Origin: Streptomyces regalis
GTDB lineage: Bacteria; Actinomycetota; Actinomycetes; Streptomycetales; Streptomycetaceae
Direction of reading: 5' to 3'
DNA length: 64,000 nucleotides
Assembly (NCBI RefSeq): GCF_001509475.1
Contig: NZ_LLZG01000165.1
Location: forward strand, 22,999 to 86,998
In this document: positions 1 through 9,193 of the stretch, piece after piece
How positions within the stretch are numbered: the stretch's first letter is position 1
Layout: every line of letters begins with the position of its first letter
Notes under the pieces: generated by a model
The model's input: only the letters and a program-made list of their open reading frames with translations
Told to the model about the DNA's origin: nothing
The model's database searches: none
Translations under genes and position numbers: made by a program

Positions 1-36
1 CAAGACGCGCTCGTGGCGGGAGGACACGGCCGTTGA
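1..36 (+). CDS. C-terminal end of an upstream gene (partial)
   Basis: Eleven codons in frame with the first base end in a TGA at 34-36, giving a tail QDALVAGGHGR. The stop overlaps the TTG start of the next gene, an overlap typical of translationally coupled Streptomyces operons. The rest of the gene lies outside the window, so no product can be named. An E1/ThiF-like enzyme would fit next to an E2-like protein, but that is only a guess. Confidence 0.35.
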   Translation, partial: QDALVAGGHGR

Positions 37-506
37 GCGGTGACCGGCGTCCCGCGCGCCGTCCTTGGTTCGCCCGTCCCATGGCCCGCGCCGAGCTGCT
101 GACCGGGATGCGCTCGACGGGGCTCGACGTGCGCGAGGTGGACAGGCCCGCCGACTTCGCGTCCGGGTTCACCGTCCAGGTCTACCCGCACGTGCGGATC
201 GTGCCCTCGCACAGTCTCCGCATCGTCTTCGCCCCCGGCGATCCGGCAGTCCCCCGCGTCCACGCACGCGGACCCGACTGCCCCGCCCACCGCAACCCCG
301 ACGGTTCCCTGTGCCTCTGGTACCCGAAGGACGCGCCCTCGCGCCGCTGGTCGCCCGGTGACGGCGGGCGGCTCCTCGTCGCGATCATCGTCCGCCATCT
401 GCGCTGGGAGTCTGCCTATCGCGCCACCAGCATCTGGCCGGGCTTCGAAGCACCCCACGGCCACGGTTCGCCGGGCCTCGACGAACAGGACCAAATCATT
501 GGCTGA
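33..506 (+). CDS. E2-like (UBC-fold-type) conserved actinobacterial protein
   Basis: A 157-aa protein starting at TTG, 9 nt after a GGAGG. The middle has a conserved-looking block CPAHRNPDGSLCLWYP (about residues 86-101) with His and Cys close together, followed by W-rich and LLVAIIVRHL segments. This reads like the bacterial E2/UBC-like families found beside ThiF-type E1 enzymes, where the Cys would carry the thioester. That assignment is from motif memory and is not certain. The gene starts inside the upstream stop codon and its own stop (504-506) overlaps the next start, so it sits in a tight operon. Confidence 0.5.
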   Translation: MSGDRRPARRPWFARPMARAELLTGMRSTGLDVREVDRPADFASGFTVQVYPHVRIVPSHSLRIVFAPGDPAVPRVHARGPDCPAHRNPDGSLCLWYPKDAPSRRWSPGDGGRLLVAIIVRHLRWESAYRATSIWPGFEAPHGHGSPGLDEQDQIIG

Positions 507-1116
507 CGCGATCAAGGCCTTCGGCCCCTACGCCGCCGTTCTCGCCGCACTCGTGACCGGCCTCATCCTCGGCGTCCAGGCGCGGATCAGCCGCCGCGCC
601 CAGCTGCGGGAGCGGAAGCAGGAACTGTTAGCGAGCGCGTACGAGGTGAGCATCCAGTACACGGAGATGGCGTACGCCGTGCGGCGCCGCCGCGCGGACG
701 CCGCCGCCGAGGAGCGGGTCCGCCTGTCGGAGCAGCTGCGGGAGATCCAGGCCAGACTGACCTGGCACGAGGCGTGGGTCCGCTTCGAGGCCCCGGAGGT
801 GGGCGCCGCGTATGACGAACTCGTCGCCCGCACGCGGACGGTGGCCGGGCGGAGCATGAAGGATGCGTGGCTCTCGCCCCCAGTGGTGGACGACACGGCG
901 ATGGTGATCCCGACGTCGGTCGTCGACCTGCGGGCGCTGGCGGATGTCCGCGAGCGGTACATGGCCGCGGTGGAGGCGCACCTTCGCCCCCGGGGCCGCG
1001 CCCGCCGCCTCCTCCCGCGCCCGCGCCGCGCCATGCCACCCCCACCCGTGCCCGCTCCCCCAGCCGTTGGGACGGCCCCCGGTGCTCCCGGCGGCCCCGC
1101 GGGCGGCTCGCCGTGA
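499..1116 (+). CDS. Small membrane-anchored helical protein
   Basis: A 205-aa protein. The TTG at 499 is preferred over an upstream ATG at 358 because it overlaps the stop of the preceding gene and the 5' extension is out of character. One N-terminal membrane helix (residues about 8-25, FGPYAAVLAALVTGLILG) is followed by a charged helical region rich in Arg and Glu, probably cytoplasmic coiled coil, then a Pro/Gly/Ala-rich tail. No family is recognised. Coupling to the E2-like gene suggests they work together. Confidence 0.6.
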   Translation: MADAIKAFGPYAAVLAALVTGLILGVQARISRRAQLRERKQELLASAYEVSIQYTEMAYAVRRRRADAAAEERVRLSEQLREIQARLTWHEAWVRFEAPEVGAAYDELVARTRTVAGRSMKDAWLSPPVVDDTAMVIPTSVVDLRALADVRERYMAAVEAHLRPRGRARRLLPRPRRAMPPPPVPAPPAVGTAPGAPGGPAGGSP

Positions 1117-1271
1117 GACGAAATACACGTACGCCCCCCGTCCCCAGCCCCTCTCCCTCCCCCTGACCTGCGCCTTCACCAACACTCGGCCCGCCCCGGC
1201 CGCAGTTGACCGCCCACGTACGTGCATTCCGTCTCACCCTCGCCCGGAGCACCAAGAGGCCAAGGCCCGCC

Positions 1272-1486
1272 ATGACCGTGACCCTCGACGACGCGTCCAC
1301 CACCCTCCTCGCCGCCTCCGACGGCGGGCCGCTCACCGTCGAGCAAGGGCTGGCGCTCGGCTGTTCACGCGCGACTCAAGGCCTGCGGCTGGCAGCAGGT
1401 CGACGTGAAGGTCTGGGCGGCATCGGGGCTCGCGCTCCACATCGGCATCCGGCTGCGCGCCGGGCCAGCTTGCGGCGCCGGTTCGG
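1272..1486 (+). pseudogene. Broken small gene ending at the left ychF repeat
   Basis: An ATG at 1272 opens a frame reading MTVTLDDASTTLLAASDGG. About 90 nt later the coding-like sequence continues in the +1 frame (LKACGWQQVDVKVWAASG, then LHIGIRLRAG) and runs straight into the 48-bp ychF repeat at 1487. A single-base frameshift plus truncation explains this. The family is not recognised. It probably belongs to the ancestral DNA downstream of ychF. Confidence 0.4.
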
Positions 1487-1534
1487 CAGCTACTTCTTGC
1501 CACTCCCAGAGGTTCCTCCGTGCCGGAACTCCAC
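1487..1534 (-). repeat. Left 48-bp direct repeat: ychF 3'-end copy (att-like)
   Basis: Read on the minus strand this encodes V-E-F-R-H-G-G-T-S-G-S-G-K-K-stop, exactly the C-terminus of YchF. It differs from the copy at 6155-6202 at 4 of 48 positions, and all four changes are synonymous (AGG/CGG, ACG/ACC, AGC/AGT, GGG/GGC). It is read as the outer attachment-site copy of an island. Confidence 0.85.
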
Positions 1535-1626
1535 TAGTCGGTGTAGGGGCACGGGTCGCACCCTCAGGACGCCTCAGACTCCCTCTCTGCCAGCCGTTCA
1601 AGGCACAGCGAGCCGCCAAGGAAGGC

Positions 1627-1890
1627 ATGCACAGGCTGGCGCACGCCCAGGGCCAGGTTCTCCACGCATACCTCGACCTGCACCTCGTCGCCAACCCTGT
1701 GCCTCTGCGCGCGGCAGACGCCGTACTGGAGCAGGTCATCGAGCTGTTCGACCACACCTCGTCAAGCACCGCTGACGAGGTGATGGAGGCGACGAACAAG
1801 GTCGTCGAAGCACAGCGCGAGTTCACAGACGTCTGCCGCGATGACCTCTGGTACCTGCCGCAGAAGTGGCAGATGTACCGTCGAGGATAG
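1627..1890 (+). CDS. Small helical protein, possibly an N-terminally truncated relative of the 4414-4989 product
   Basis: An ATG at 1627 gives 87 aa, all predicted helical. The same frame stays open upstream into the ychF repeat, so the start is uncertain and the gene may be truncated. Its C-terminus (CRDDLWYLPQKWQMYRR) matches in pattern the C-terminus of the protein encoded at 4414-4989 (ARHDLAYNPKWWQLPRR). This suggests two members of one island-borne family. Function unknown. Confidence 0.5.
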   Translation: MHRLAHAQGQVLHAYLDLHLVANPVPLRAADAVLEQVIELFDHTSSSTADEVMEATNKVVEAQREFTDVCRDDLWYLPQKWQMYRRG

Positions 1891-1920
1891 TGGGCGGCCG
1901 GCGGTGGCGGCAGCAGAGGA

Positions 1921-2571
1921 CTACTTGATGGTGCCGGTCCAGTTCGGGTCGTCGCCGAGGAAGCTGCCGCTCTCCAGCCACGCGTCATCCGAGCGGGAAA
2001 TGGTGAACACGATGTCCTTGCCGTCGCTCTTGGCGAGCGAGTACTCGGACGTGAACGTGGCGGAGCGGCCGGGGGCGAGGCGGCCTCCCATTTGCTTGGA
2101 GTCGACCTCGACGTACAGGAATTCTGTCTGGCCTCCGGTAGTGGCGCCCTGTGCGTCGTACCCGAAGCTGTCCATGTCGTACGGCTTCTTCGTGCCGTTC
2201 GTGATGGTGAAGGTGACGCGGAACGGGGTGCGGTCGGCGTCGGGCTTGTCGTCGTACTCGCCGTACTTGGTGATGGTGCGGATGCTGTCGACTTTCACCT
2301 TGAGGCCGTCGGTGTAGGCGAAGGTGTCGCCCACCGCAAGCTCAGTGTCCGGCTGCTCGTCGGTCGCGGCGGCCGGGCTGTCGCTGGCGCACTGCTCCGC
2401 CCAGTCGGCTTGAGACAGCTCGGAGTCGGGCCCGCAGTCGGGCGAACTGGAGGCCGGCGAACTGCTCGCGGCGTTGGCGCGCTCGGCCTTGCCCTGTGTG
2501 GGCTCGCTACAGGCGCTGAGGGTGGCGGCGAGGATGACGATGGTGGCGAGCGCGGTTCGTCTGGCGTGTAT
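1921..2571 (-). CDS. DUF4352-like lipoprotein with an unclear start codon
   Basis: The C-terminal 130 residues (GDTFAYTDGLKVKVDSI... to a final DDPNWTGTIK) form an Ig-like DUF4352-type domain. In frame upstream lies a lipoprotein signal: two Arg, a hydrophobic stretch ALATIVILAATLSAC with the lipobox Cys, then a Ser/Pro/Asp-rich linker. The only codon in the right place after a GGGGGG-AACC ribosome-binding site is ATA (2571-2569). The sister gene at 5223-5741 has ATG in the same context. Either a rare start is used, translation begins at a downstream GTG (2334), or the gene is inactivated. Likely an outer-face membrane-anchored protein. Confidence 0.6.
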   Translation of the reverse strand: MHARRTALATIVILAATLSACSEPTQGKAERANAASSSPASSSPDCGPDSELSQADWAEQCASDSPAAATDEQPDTELAVGDTFAYTDGLKVKVDSIRTITKYGEYDDKPDADRTPFRVTFTITNGTKKPYDMDSFGYDAQGATTGGQTEFLYVEVDSKQMGGRLAPGRSATFTSEYSLAKSDGKDIVFTISRSDDAWLESGSFLGDDPNWTGTIK

Positions 2572-2787
2572 TGGTTCCCCCCAAGAACATGCTGACCCCC
2601 CGTCATTATGGGGGGTGTTGTGCGGCTTATCGCTGGTGTGTGCATGCTTCGTGGCGCATCTGTGACAGACGGGAACGGGCCCCTTTTCCGAGGTACTTCA
2701 TCCATTCGGCTCCGGTGAACGCCGTTAAAGCACCCTTCTGACCAGCCAGTTGGCGCTTCGCACCCGACTGATACGACAATTGCCGTC

Positions 2788-3630
2788 ATGTCCGATACTC
2801 CTTGGATCGCCGGTCAAGCGGTGGCTGGCACTCTCGCCTTCGGTGCGGTCGCCTGGCAGGCACGCCGGATTCGTCAGGGCAACGAAGTTGCGCAGCGCGC
2901 GCTCATCGCCTCCGAGGCGGTTGCAATCGATGCTGCTCGCGCGCGGCTGGACGCCCAAGCTCCTCCAGTAACCGTTCGGCTCACCGACGCGGCCTGGCCG
3001 CCGCACGGGGCGTCGCAGTTCGGCGTGATCGCAGGCGAATGGCCTGCTGGCTACGAGTGGCACTTCCCGGCGAAGGAGAGCGAGCGGATCGTGCTGCAAG
3101 CCCGCGTCCTAGTCGAGAATCTGGCCCCGCAGCAGTATGTGTCCGTTGAGTATGGCGGCAATCTGATCCGCGAGAAGGATGGCCGTCGGCAGCCTGTCAG
3201 GCCGGCGGTGCTCTGGCCGAGCGGCAAAAGCACCGTGAGCCAAAACCTCTTCTTGCATAAGGACTTCACGATCAAGGAGCTGTCGGAGAACTACGAGGCC
3301 CGCCAGGAGGGCCGCCCTCTCCCACACCGCGTGACCGGCACGGTCACCGTCCACGAGCGCCGGGATAATGGCGTCACCGATACGTGGGAGCTGGAACTGA
3401 CTGGCTGCCCGGTCCGTCCGGACAGGACGCGCTCGGGTATCTGGGTGGTCGACACGGAGAGCGGGGTCGACTCCTTGGAGTTCGAGTCGCACCCCACCCA
3501 TCAGCGGACGTACTGGCTCTCGCGTCGGCGCGGGGAGCGCTTGCCCGAGCCCACGTACCGTTCAGGGGATACGGACGAAAGGCCCGGGGTGCCGTGGTGG
3601 CGCCCTGGGCCTCGCCGGCGGGTGGGGTGA
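2788..3630 (+). CDS. Conserved hypothetical protein with N-terminal hydrophobic segment
   Basis: 280 aa from ATG 2788. The N-terminus (WIAGQAVAGTLAFGAVAWQARRI) looks like a single membrane anchor followed by a short helix. The rest is a beta-rich globular region with W and Y residues (for example EWPAGYEWHFP) and a basic C-terminal tail. No family name is known to me. It stands alone between the divergent lipoprotein gene and the next gene inside the ychF island. Confidence 0.55.
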   Translation: MSDTPWIAGQAVAGTLAFGAVAWQARRIRQGNEVAQRALIASEAVAIDAARARLDAQAPPVTVRLTDAAWPPHGASQFGVIAGEWPAGYEWHFPAKESERIVLQARVLVENLAPQQYVSVEYGGNLIREKDGRRQPVRPAVLWPSGKSTVSQNLFLHKDFTIKELSENYEARQEGRPLPHRVTGTVTVHERRDNGVTDTWELELTGCPVRPDRTRSGIWVVDTESGVDSLEFESHPTHQRTYWLSRRRGERLPEPTYRSGDTDERPGVPWWRPGPRRRVG

Positions 3631-3790
3631 CAGGTGCCGCGGTTCAGGCTCGCGGCGGCCTCGCCGGGTGCTCTGGCTCCCTTCCCTGCGCGTCACCCCT
3701 GGCGCTAACCCTCGGAGTGGATCCCACGTGCGGGCACGCGCCCGGCAGTAGGCTCACTTCCTTCACGACGGCGCAATCGGGCGGGGAACC

Positions 3791-4294
3791 ATGCCACGGG
3801 ATCTTGACGGCTACAGCATGCCGGAGCGCTCCGACGGGCCACTGCGGCGCCGCACGGAGTGGAGTCCGGTTGGGTTCGAGCTTGCTCGCCAAGGCGCTGG
3901 CGAGATCGAGTGCCAGTGCCCCTGCCGCATAGCTCACCCTGGTCACTTGGTCGACGAGTGCGACAATGCCAAAGGCGTGGCCACCGTCCAGGTCGGCACG
4001 GTCGGCATGTCCACGTACCTCCTCATGGTGTGCTCGGTCTGCGCGGCTGCGCAGCTGCACGGTCGGTGGCGCGTAGCGGCAGAAGAACGGGACACGTGGC
4101 GGTACAAAGCCTCCATCGGATTCGGAGGGTTCGCTGCGCTGACTGCGCTGGTGGGCACCCTGGTTGGCGCCCCGCTTGGCTACGAGACAGCTGGCATATG
4201 GCTGGCCGGTGGTGTCGGACTCGCGGCCGCCTACGCCTCGTTCGAGCGGTGGAACTACGACCGCAGGGCCTCCAAGCGGCGCACGTCGCGCTGA
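3791..4294 (+). CDS. Cys-rich membrane protein with two predicted TM helices
   Basis: 167 aa, ATG preceded by GGCGGGGAA. The N-terminal half has a Cys cluster (ECQCPC, then C at about residue 57 and CSVC at about 80-83) that could bind metal. The C-terminal half has two hydrophobic helices (ASIGFGGFAALTALVGTLVG and ETAGIWLAGGVGLAAAYASF). It ends in a basic tail. Unknown function; island cargo. Confidence 0.55.
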   Translation: MPRDLDGYSMPERSDGPLRRRTEWSPVGFELARQGAGEIECQCPCRIAHPGHLVDECDNAKGVATVQVGTVGMSTYLLMVCSVCAAAQLHGRWRVAAEERDTWRYKASIGFGGFAALTALVGTLVGAPLGYETAGIWLAGGVGLAAAYASFERWNYDRRASKRRTSR

Positions 4295-4413
4295 CGCAGC
4301 AGACGCACTCCCCGTATCCGGGCGCACGGGTTCGCGCGGCCCACCGGAACGCAGGCGGTGTACGGCCGCCTGGTACGCCTGCCCCTTTCAAGGGCTCCCG
4401 CTCAGCGTAAGCC

Positions 4414-4989
4414 TCAGGCAGAAAGCGCCGGGGCCTCGGCACTCGCGCGCCCCTTGCGGTACTGCCGTTCGCGCCACCGCCGAGGAAGCTGCCACCACTT
4501 GGGGTTGTAAGCGAGATCATGCCGCGCGGCTTCGAGGAAGGCATTGAGCGCCTTCGGGAACTCCTTCAGCGCAGCCTGATAGGCGTCCTCGTACTTGTCC
4601 TCGTCGTGGTTGCTGGCCTGCATGTTCTGCAAGATGGAGAACAGGTTGTCGGCCGCCTCCGTAACGTAGGACGTCCCACAGAGCCGCACGGCCATGATCG
4701 CGCTGAGAAACTCATCCTCGGCGTTGCTCCACCGGTTGTGCAGATCCAACGCGACGGTGCTGGCTCCCATGGGTGCTCCATCGAGTGCGTCGCTCAGCAC
4801 GATGTCGTGGATGCGCATCGTGGCGCGCACACGTCTCGTCGTCGTGTCGAGGAAGTGGAAGTAGGCCCCTGCGCGATCCTCCGGGCTCCCTGTTCGGGGC
4901 ACTCCGATGGGACGGTAGCGGCTGAGGGCTTTCGTGGCCGCGCTGGCTGATCCTCGAAGTGCCGATGCGATAAGGGCTGTTGCGTCCAT
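4414..4989 (-). CDS. Helical conserved protein (unknown family)
   Basis: 191 aa when started at ATG 4989, which has AGGA 7 nt upstream; a GTG at 5007 is also in frame. The protein is largely alpha-helical, with motifs TTTRRVRATMRIHDIVLSDA and a C-terminal DLAYNPKWWQLPRRW. The C-terminal pattern recurs in the small protein at 1627-1890. No enzyme motif is seen. Island cargo. Confidence 0.6.
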   Translation of the reverse strand: MDATALIASALRGSASAATKALSRYRPIGVPRTGSPEDRAGAYFHFLDTTTRRVRATMRIHDIVLSDALDGAPMGASTVALDLHNRWSNAEDEFLSAIMAVRLCGTSYVTEAADNLFSILQNMQASNHDEDKYEDAYQAALKEFPKALNAFLEAARHDLAYNPKWWQLPRRWRERQYRKGRASAEAPALSA

Positions 4990-5222
4990 GGGCTCATCCT
5001 GACGCACGGGTATGACAATCGGCCGGGCTGATGGGCTCCTTTCCTGGTGGCGTGATGAGCTGGAGCGTGGCGGCTCCGGCGCCTACGAGGCGCAGCGCGA
5101 GGGAGCGGACGCGGCCGATGGGGTGGCGCGCGAACCCGGCGCAGATGGCGGGCGTCGGGGTGCCGACGGCGGCGCGGGTCACCGCCTAGACGCGGCCACG
5201 GCCAAGCCCCGACGTCCCATGC

Positions 5223-5741
5223 CTATCCGAGGCTCGCTACGAGTTCGCCGTTCTCCGCTTGCTCCGCCGAGAGTTGCACGGTGCCGCGGTGGGAGACCTC
5301 GACCTTGTAGAACTTCTCGCCCTTGGGCACGTCTGGCACAGCGATGTCAAAGGTGCAGATGTACGAGTCGTAGGTGGAGTCGCCGAGTTCCCCGGTGGCG
5401 ACGACATCCCCGGACGCCCCGTACACAGTGACGCTGGTGCCTTCGGCGATGTCGTCGTATCCAGAGTCGTAGCGCCCTTTGCAGTCGTCGTCTTCCCCGT
5501 CGCTGGTGATGTCCTCGGTGAGGGCGAAATTTCCCTGGAGAGTGAACGTGTCAGGCCCTCTGGTGGCTGTGATGGCCCAGATAGCGCCGACAACTCCGGC
5601 GCCGACGGCGAGGCCGATGAGACCGGCGGCAAGTGGTCCGGGTCGTCTCTTCCCCGGCGCCAGCGCTGGGGATGGTGGTCTCGCCGGTTCGGAGGGCGGA
5701 GGCGGCGGGGTCTCTGGTTGCGGCGGAATGTCGTTACTCAT
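5223..5741 (-). CDS. Membrane-anchored extracellular protein with Pro-rich N-terminus
   Basis: 172 aa from ATG 5741 behind a GGGGGGACC ribosome-binding site. Order: Pro-rich cytoplasmic segment (residues 1-30), one TM helix (LAAGLIGLAVGAGVVGAIWAI), then an extracellular beta-rich domain with two Cys (DDDCKGRYDS and SYICTFDIAVP) that could form a disulfide. Its layout resembles the lipoprotein at 1921-2571. Function unknown. Confidence 0.65.
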   Translation of the reverse strand: MSNDIPPQPETPPPPPSEPARPPSPALAPGKRRPGPLAAGLIGLAVGAGVVGAIWAITATRGPDTFTLQGNFALTEDITSDGEDDDCKGRYDSGYDDIAEGTSVTVYGASGDVVATGELGDSTYDSYICTFDIAVPDVPKGEKFYKVEVSHRGTVQLSAEQAENGELVASLG

Positions 5742-5956
5742 GGTCCCCCCCAGGAGTGCGTGGAGTCGGGATCGTACTGCCGGGTGATGTTGCTGTGCGC
5801 TTGTCGAAGTGAGGTTCACCGATTCGATACGTGGCCGCCCTCTGATAACGCAGCCGATTCGGTAGTTGAAGACCACGCGGACGGGGATCCACCAGTAGCC
5901 CGCCTCGTGGACATGACCTGGCCCTGCCACAGCGGATCCCTTTTCATGGCCATCGA

Positions 5957-6150
5957 TCAGGTTCGCGGCTGGGTGCCGTCCGGCTCGTAGAAGTGCGCGC
6001 GGACGCGGCATAGCCATGCTTCGACGGCGGCCTCGTCGGGCTGGTCGGGCAGGACGGAGCGGTTCTAGTTGAACGCGACTTCGTACTCGGCGAGCAGCGG
6101 CGCGGCGGCGCTAGGGTCGGCCTCCTGCTCGACGCACCGGGCGATCGTGT
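5957..6150 (-). pseudogene. Fragment of a hypothetical gene cut by the right ychF repeat
   Basis: Reading leftwards from the repeat, codons give HTIARCVEQEADPSAAAPLL, AEYEVAFN, an in-frame TAG, then NRSVLPDQPDEAAVEAWLCR and a TGA at 5957-5959. Codon use is coding-like on both sides of the stop. It is a pseudogene lacking its 5' end, which lies beyond the att-like repeat. The family is not identified. Nothing further is seen in 5742-5956. Confidence 0.5.
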
Positions 6151-6157
6151 GGAGCAG

Positions 6158-7267
<1,110 letters not shown>

Positions 7268-7473
7268 GTTGCGACTTCCCGTACGTGAGAGGACTTCAGG
7301 GGCTGGGCTGGGGCCCGGTCCTTCTTCGTTCTTCGATGCAGATGCACGGGCCGATCCACCAGTCTACGGCGTACCGGACCGGGCCCCGGCGCCGTATCGA
7401 ACACCTGGCCAAGGTCGACCCCAGGGCGTGTCTGAGGGCCGATTCACCACATAAACCGACCTAGGTTGGTGCA

Positions 7474-8352
7474 GTGGAGCAAGACAGGGCGCGACCTGCC
7501 GGGTTCGACTCGCGCCGCGGTACGCCGCCTCCGTTGCCGCCGCAGGCGACGCAGGGTGGGGGTGGTGCGGGGCGGGGCGAGGACGGGTTCGCGCGGGGTG
7601 AGCGCGGGTTCGCGCCGGACGGGGACAGTGTGGAGCGGGGCGAAGGTCGTACGAGGCGCGGCGCGGAAGAGTTCGCGCGGGGTGCGGGCGGTGTGCGGGG
7701 GGTGGGGGGCTTGAGGGGGGTGAGCGGTGTGCGCGGTGTGAGGGGTTCGGATCGGTCCGTCTGGCCGTCCCGGTCTTCCGGGTCCGCCTCCGCGGCACGG
7801 TCTTCCCGCCCGGCCCGGCCGTCCCGAGCCGCCGGATCCGCCCAGCCCGCCCGGTCGACCCGGCCCGTCTCCCAGCGCCGCCCGGGTACGGCCCCGGCGG
7901 CAGCGGCGGTACGGCGACCCGCCGGGCCGTCCTCCGCGCCGCAGGCTGTGCGCCGGTTTCCCAATCCCCGGCTCACCGGGCTGGGCAGTGGCCTGTTCTG
8001 CGGTGCCGTGATGTTCCTGCTCGGCCACCTCGACGCGCTGCTGTTCGGGTCGTCGCTCACGGTGTACAGCGTGCTGTTCCTGCCGGTGTGTGTGCTGACC
8101 GCGGTCTGGGTGCGCAGGGGCGACCTGATGACCGCGCCGGTGGTGGTGCCGATCGCCTTCGCCGTAGGGCTGGTTCCGGTGGCCGACCAGGGCGGGGGGA
8201 TCGGCGGTCACCTGATGGGGATCGTGACCGCCCTTGCCACGCAGGCCGGGTGGCTGTACGGGGGGACGCTGATCACCGGTCTCATCGTGATCGTACGAAG
8301 GGTCCGCCTGATGGTGCGCAGGGCGGCGGCAGCCCGCCGCCGGTCGGTGTGA
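7474..8352 (+). CDS. DUF6542-type membrane protein with long disordered N-terminus
   Basis: 292 aa. The GTG start is chosen because nothing closer has better context, and no clear ribosome-binding site precedes it, so the mRNA may be leaderless. Residues 1-165 are Gly/Arg/Ala/Pro-rich low complexity. Residues 165-280 hold about four hydrophobic helices (LTGLGSGLFCGAVMFLLGHL, SLTVYSVLFLPVCVLTAVW, APVVVPIAFAVGLVPV, GGTLITGLIVIVRRV). It lies between ychF and ppgK on the opposite strand. Role unknown. Confidence 0.65.
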   Translation: MEQDRARPAGFDSRRGTPPPLPPQATQGGGGAGRGEDGFARGERGFAPDGDSVERGEGRTRRGAEEFARGAGGVRGVGGLRGVSGVRGVRGSDRSVWPSRSSGSASAARSSRPARPSRAAGSAQPARSTRPVSQRRPGTAPAAAAVRRPAGPSSAPQAVRRFPNPRLTGLGSGLFCGAVMFLLGHLDALLFGSSLTVYSVLFLPVCVLTAVWVRRGDLMTAPVVVPIAFAVGLVPVADQGGGIGGHLMGIVTALATQAGWLYGGTLITGLIVIVRRVRLMVRRAAAARRRSV

Positions 8353-8414
8353 GCGTCGCCCAGCGGCCCTTCAGCTGTCTCTCCGCTGTCCCTCAGCCGT
8401 CCCTCCGCTATCCC

Positions 8415-9164
8415 TCAGCTGTCCTTCTCCGCCGCCCGCATCGCCGCCCCCACGATCCCCGCGTTGTTCTGCAGCTGCGCCGGGACGATCTCGGCCTTGA
8501 TGCCCTCGATGTAGTGCAGGAACTTGTGGGACTTCCTGCTCACCCCGCCGCCGATGATGAACAGCTCCGGGGAGAACAGCATCTCGACATGGGCGAGGTA
8601 CTTCTGGACGCGGTGGGCCCAGTGCTCCCAGGTCAGCTCCTCGTCCTCCTTGGCCTTGCTGGAGGCGCGCTTCTCGGCGTCGTGGCCGTGGAGTTCGAGG
8701 TGGCCCAGCTCGGTGTTGGGGACCAGGGCGCCGTCGACGAACAGCGCGCTGCCGATGCCCGTGCCGAAGGTGAGGAGGATCACGGTGCCTCGGCGGTCGC
8801 GGCCCGCGCCGAAGTGCATCTCGGCCACGCCGGCCGCGTCCGCGTCGTTGACCACCGTCACCGGGAGGCCGCCGAGGCGCTCGCTGAACAACGCGCGCGC
8901 GTCCGTGTCGATCCAGCTTCTGTCGACGTTCGCCGCCGTACGGATCGTGGATCCGTCGGTGACCACGCCGGGGAAGGTCAGCCCGACCGGCCCTGTCCAG
9001 CCGTAGTGCTCGACGACCTGCTTCACACCGTCGGCCACGCCGTCGGGCGTGGCCGGGTGCGGAGTGAGCACCTTGAAGCGCTCCTGAGCGAGATCGCCCC
9101 TGTCGAGGTCCACCGGGGCACCCTTGATCCCGGAACCACCGATGTCCAAGCCGAAGATCTGCAT
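8415..9164 (-). CDS. ppgK: Polyphosphate glucokinase (ROK family)
   Basis: 249 aa. It opens with the ROK phosphate-binding loop DIGGSGIKGAPVD and contains VNDADAAGVAEM and LTFGTGIGSALFVDG, the ROK signatures. It phosphorylates glucose using inorganic polyphosphate (and ATP) in the cytoplasm. The C-terminus has IIGGGVSRKSHKFL. The length agrees with actinobacterial PPGKs. It is read in the same direction as ispH, 29 bp downstream of it. Confidence 0.93.
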   Translation of the reverse strand: MQIFGLDIGGSGIKGAPVDLDRGDLAQERFKVLTPHPATPDGVADGVKQVVEHYGWTGPVGLTFPGVVTDGSTIRTAANVDRSWIDTDARALFSERLGGLPVTVVNDADAAGVAEMHFGAGRDRRGTVILLTFGTGIGSALFVDGALVPNTELGHLELHGHDAEKRASSKAKEDEELTWEHWAHRVQKYLAHVEMLFSPELFIIGGGVSRKSHKFLHYIEGIKAEIVPAQLQNNAGIVGAAMRAAEKDS

Positions 9165-9193
9165 GGCCCTACGTTACGACGCAGGACCGACAG

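Noticed and set aside
1206..1775. A 189-codon plus-strand ORF crossing the left ychF repeat
   Set aside because: It runs through the repeat and is out of frame with the coding-like pieces; the broken gene at 1272-1486 and the small gene at 1627 explain the region better.
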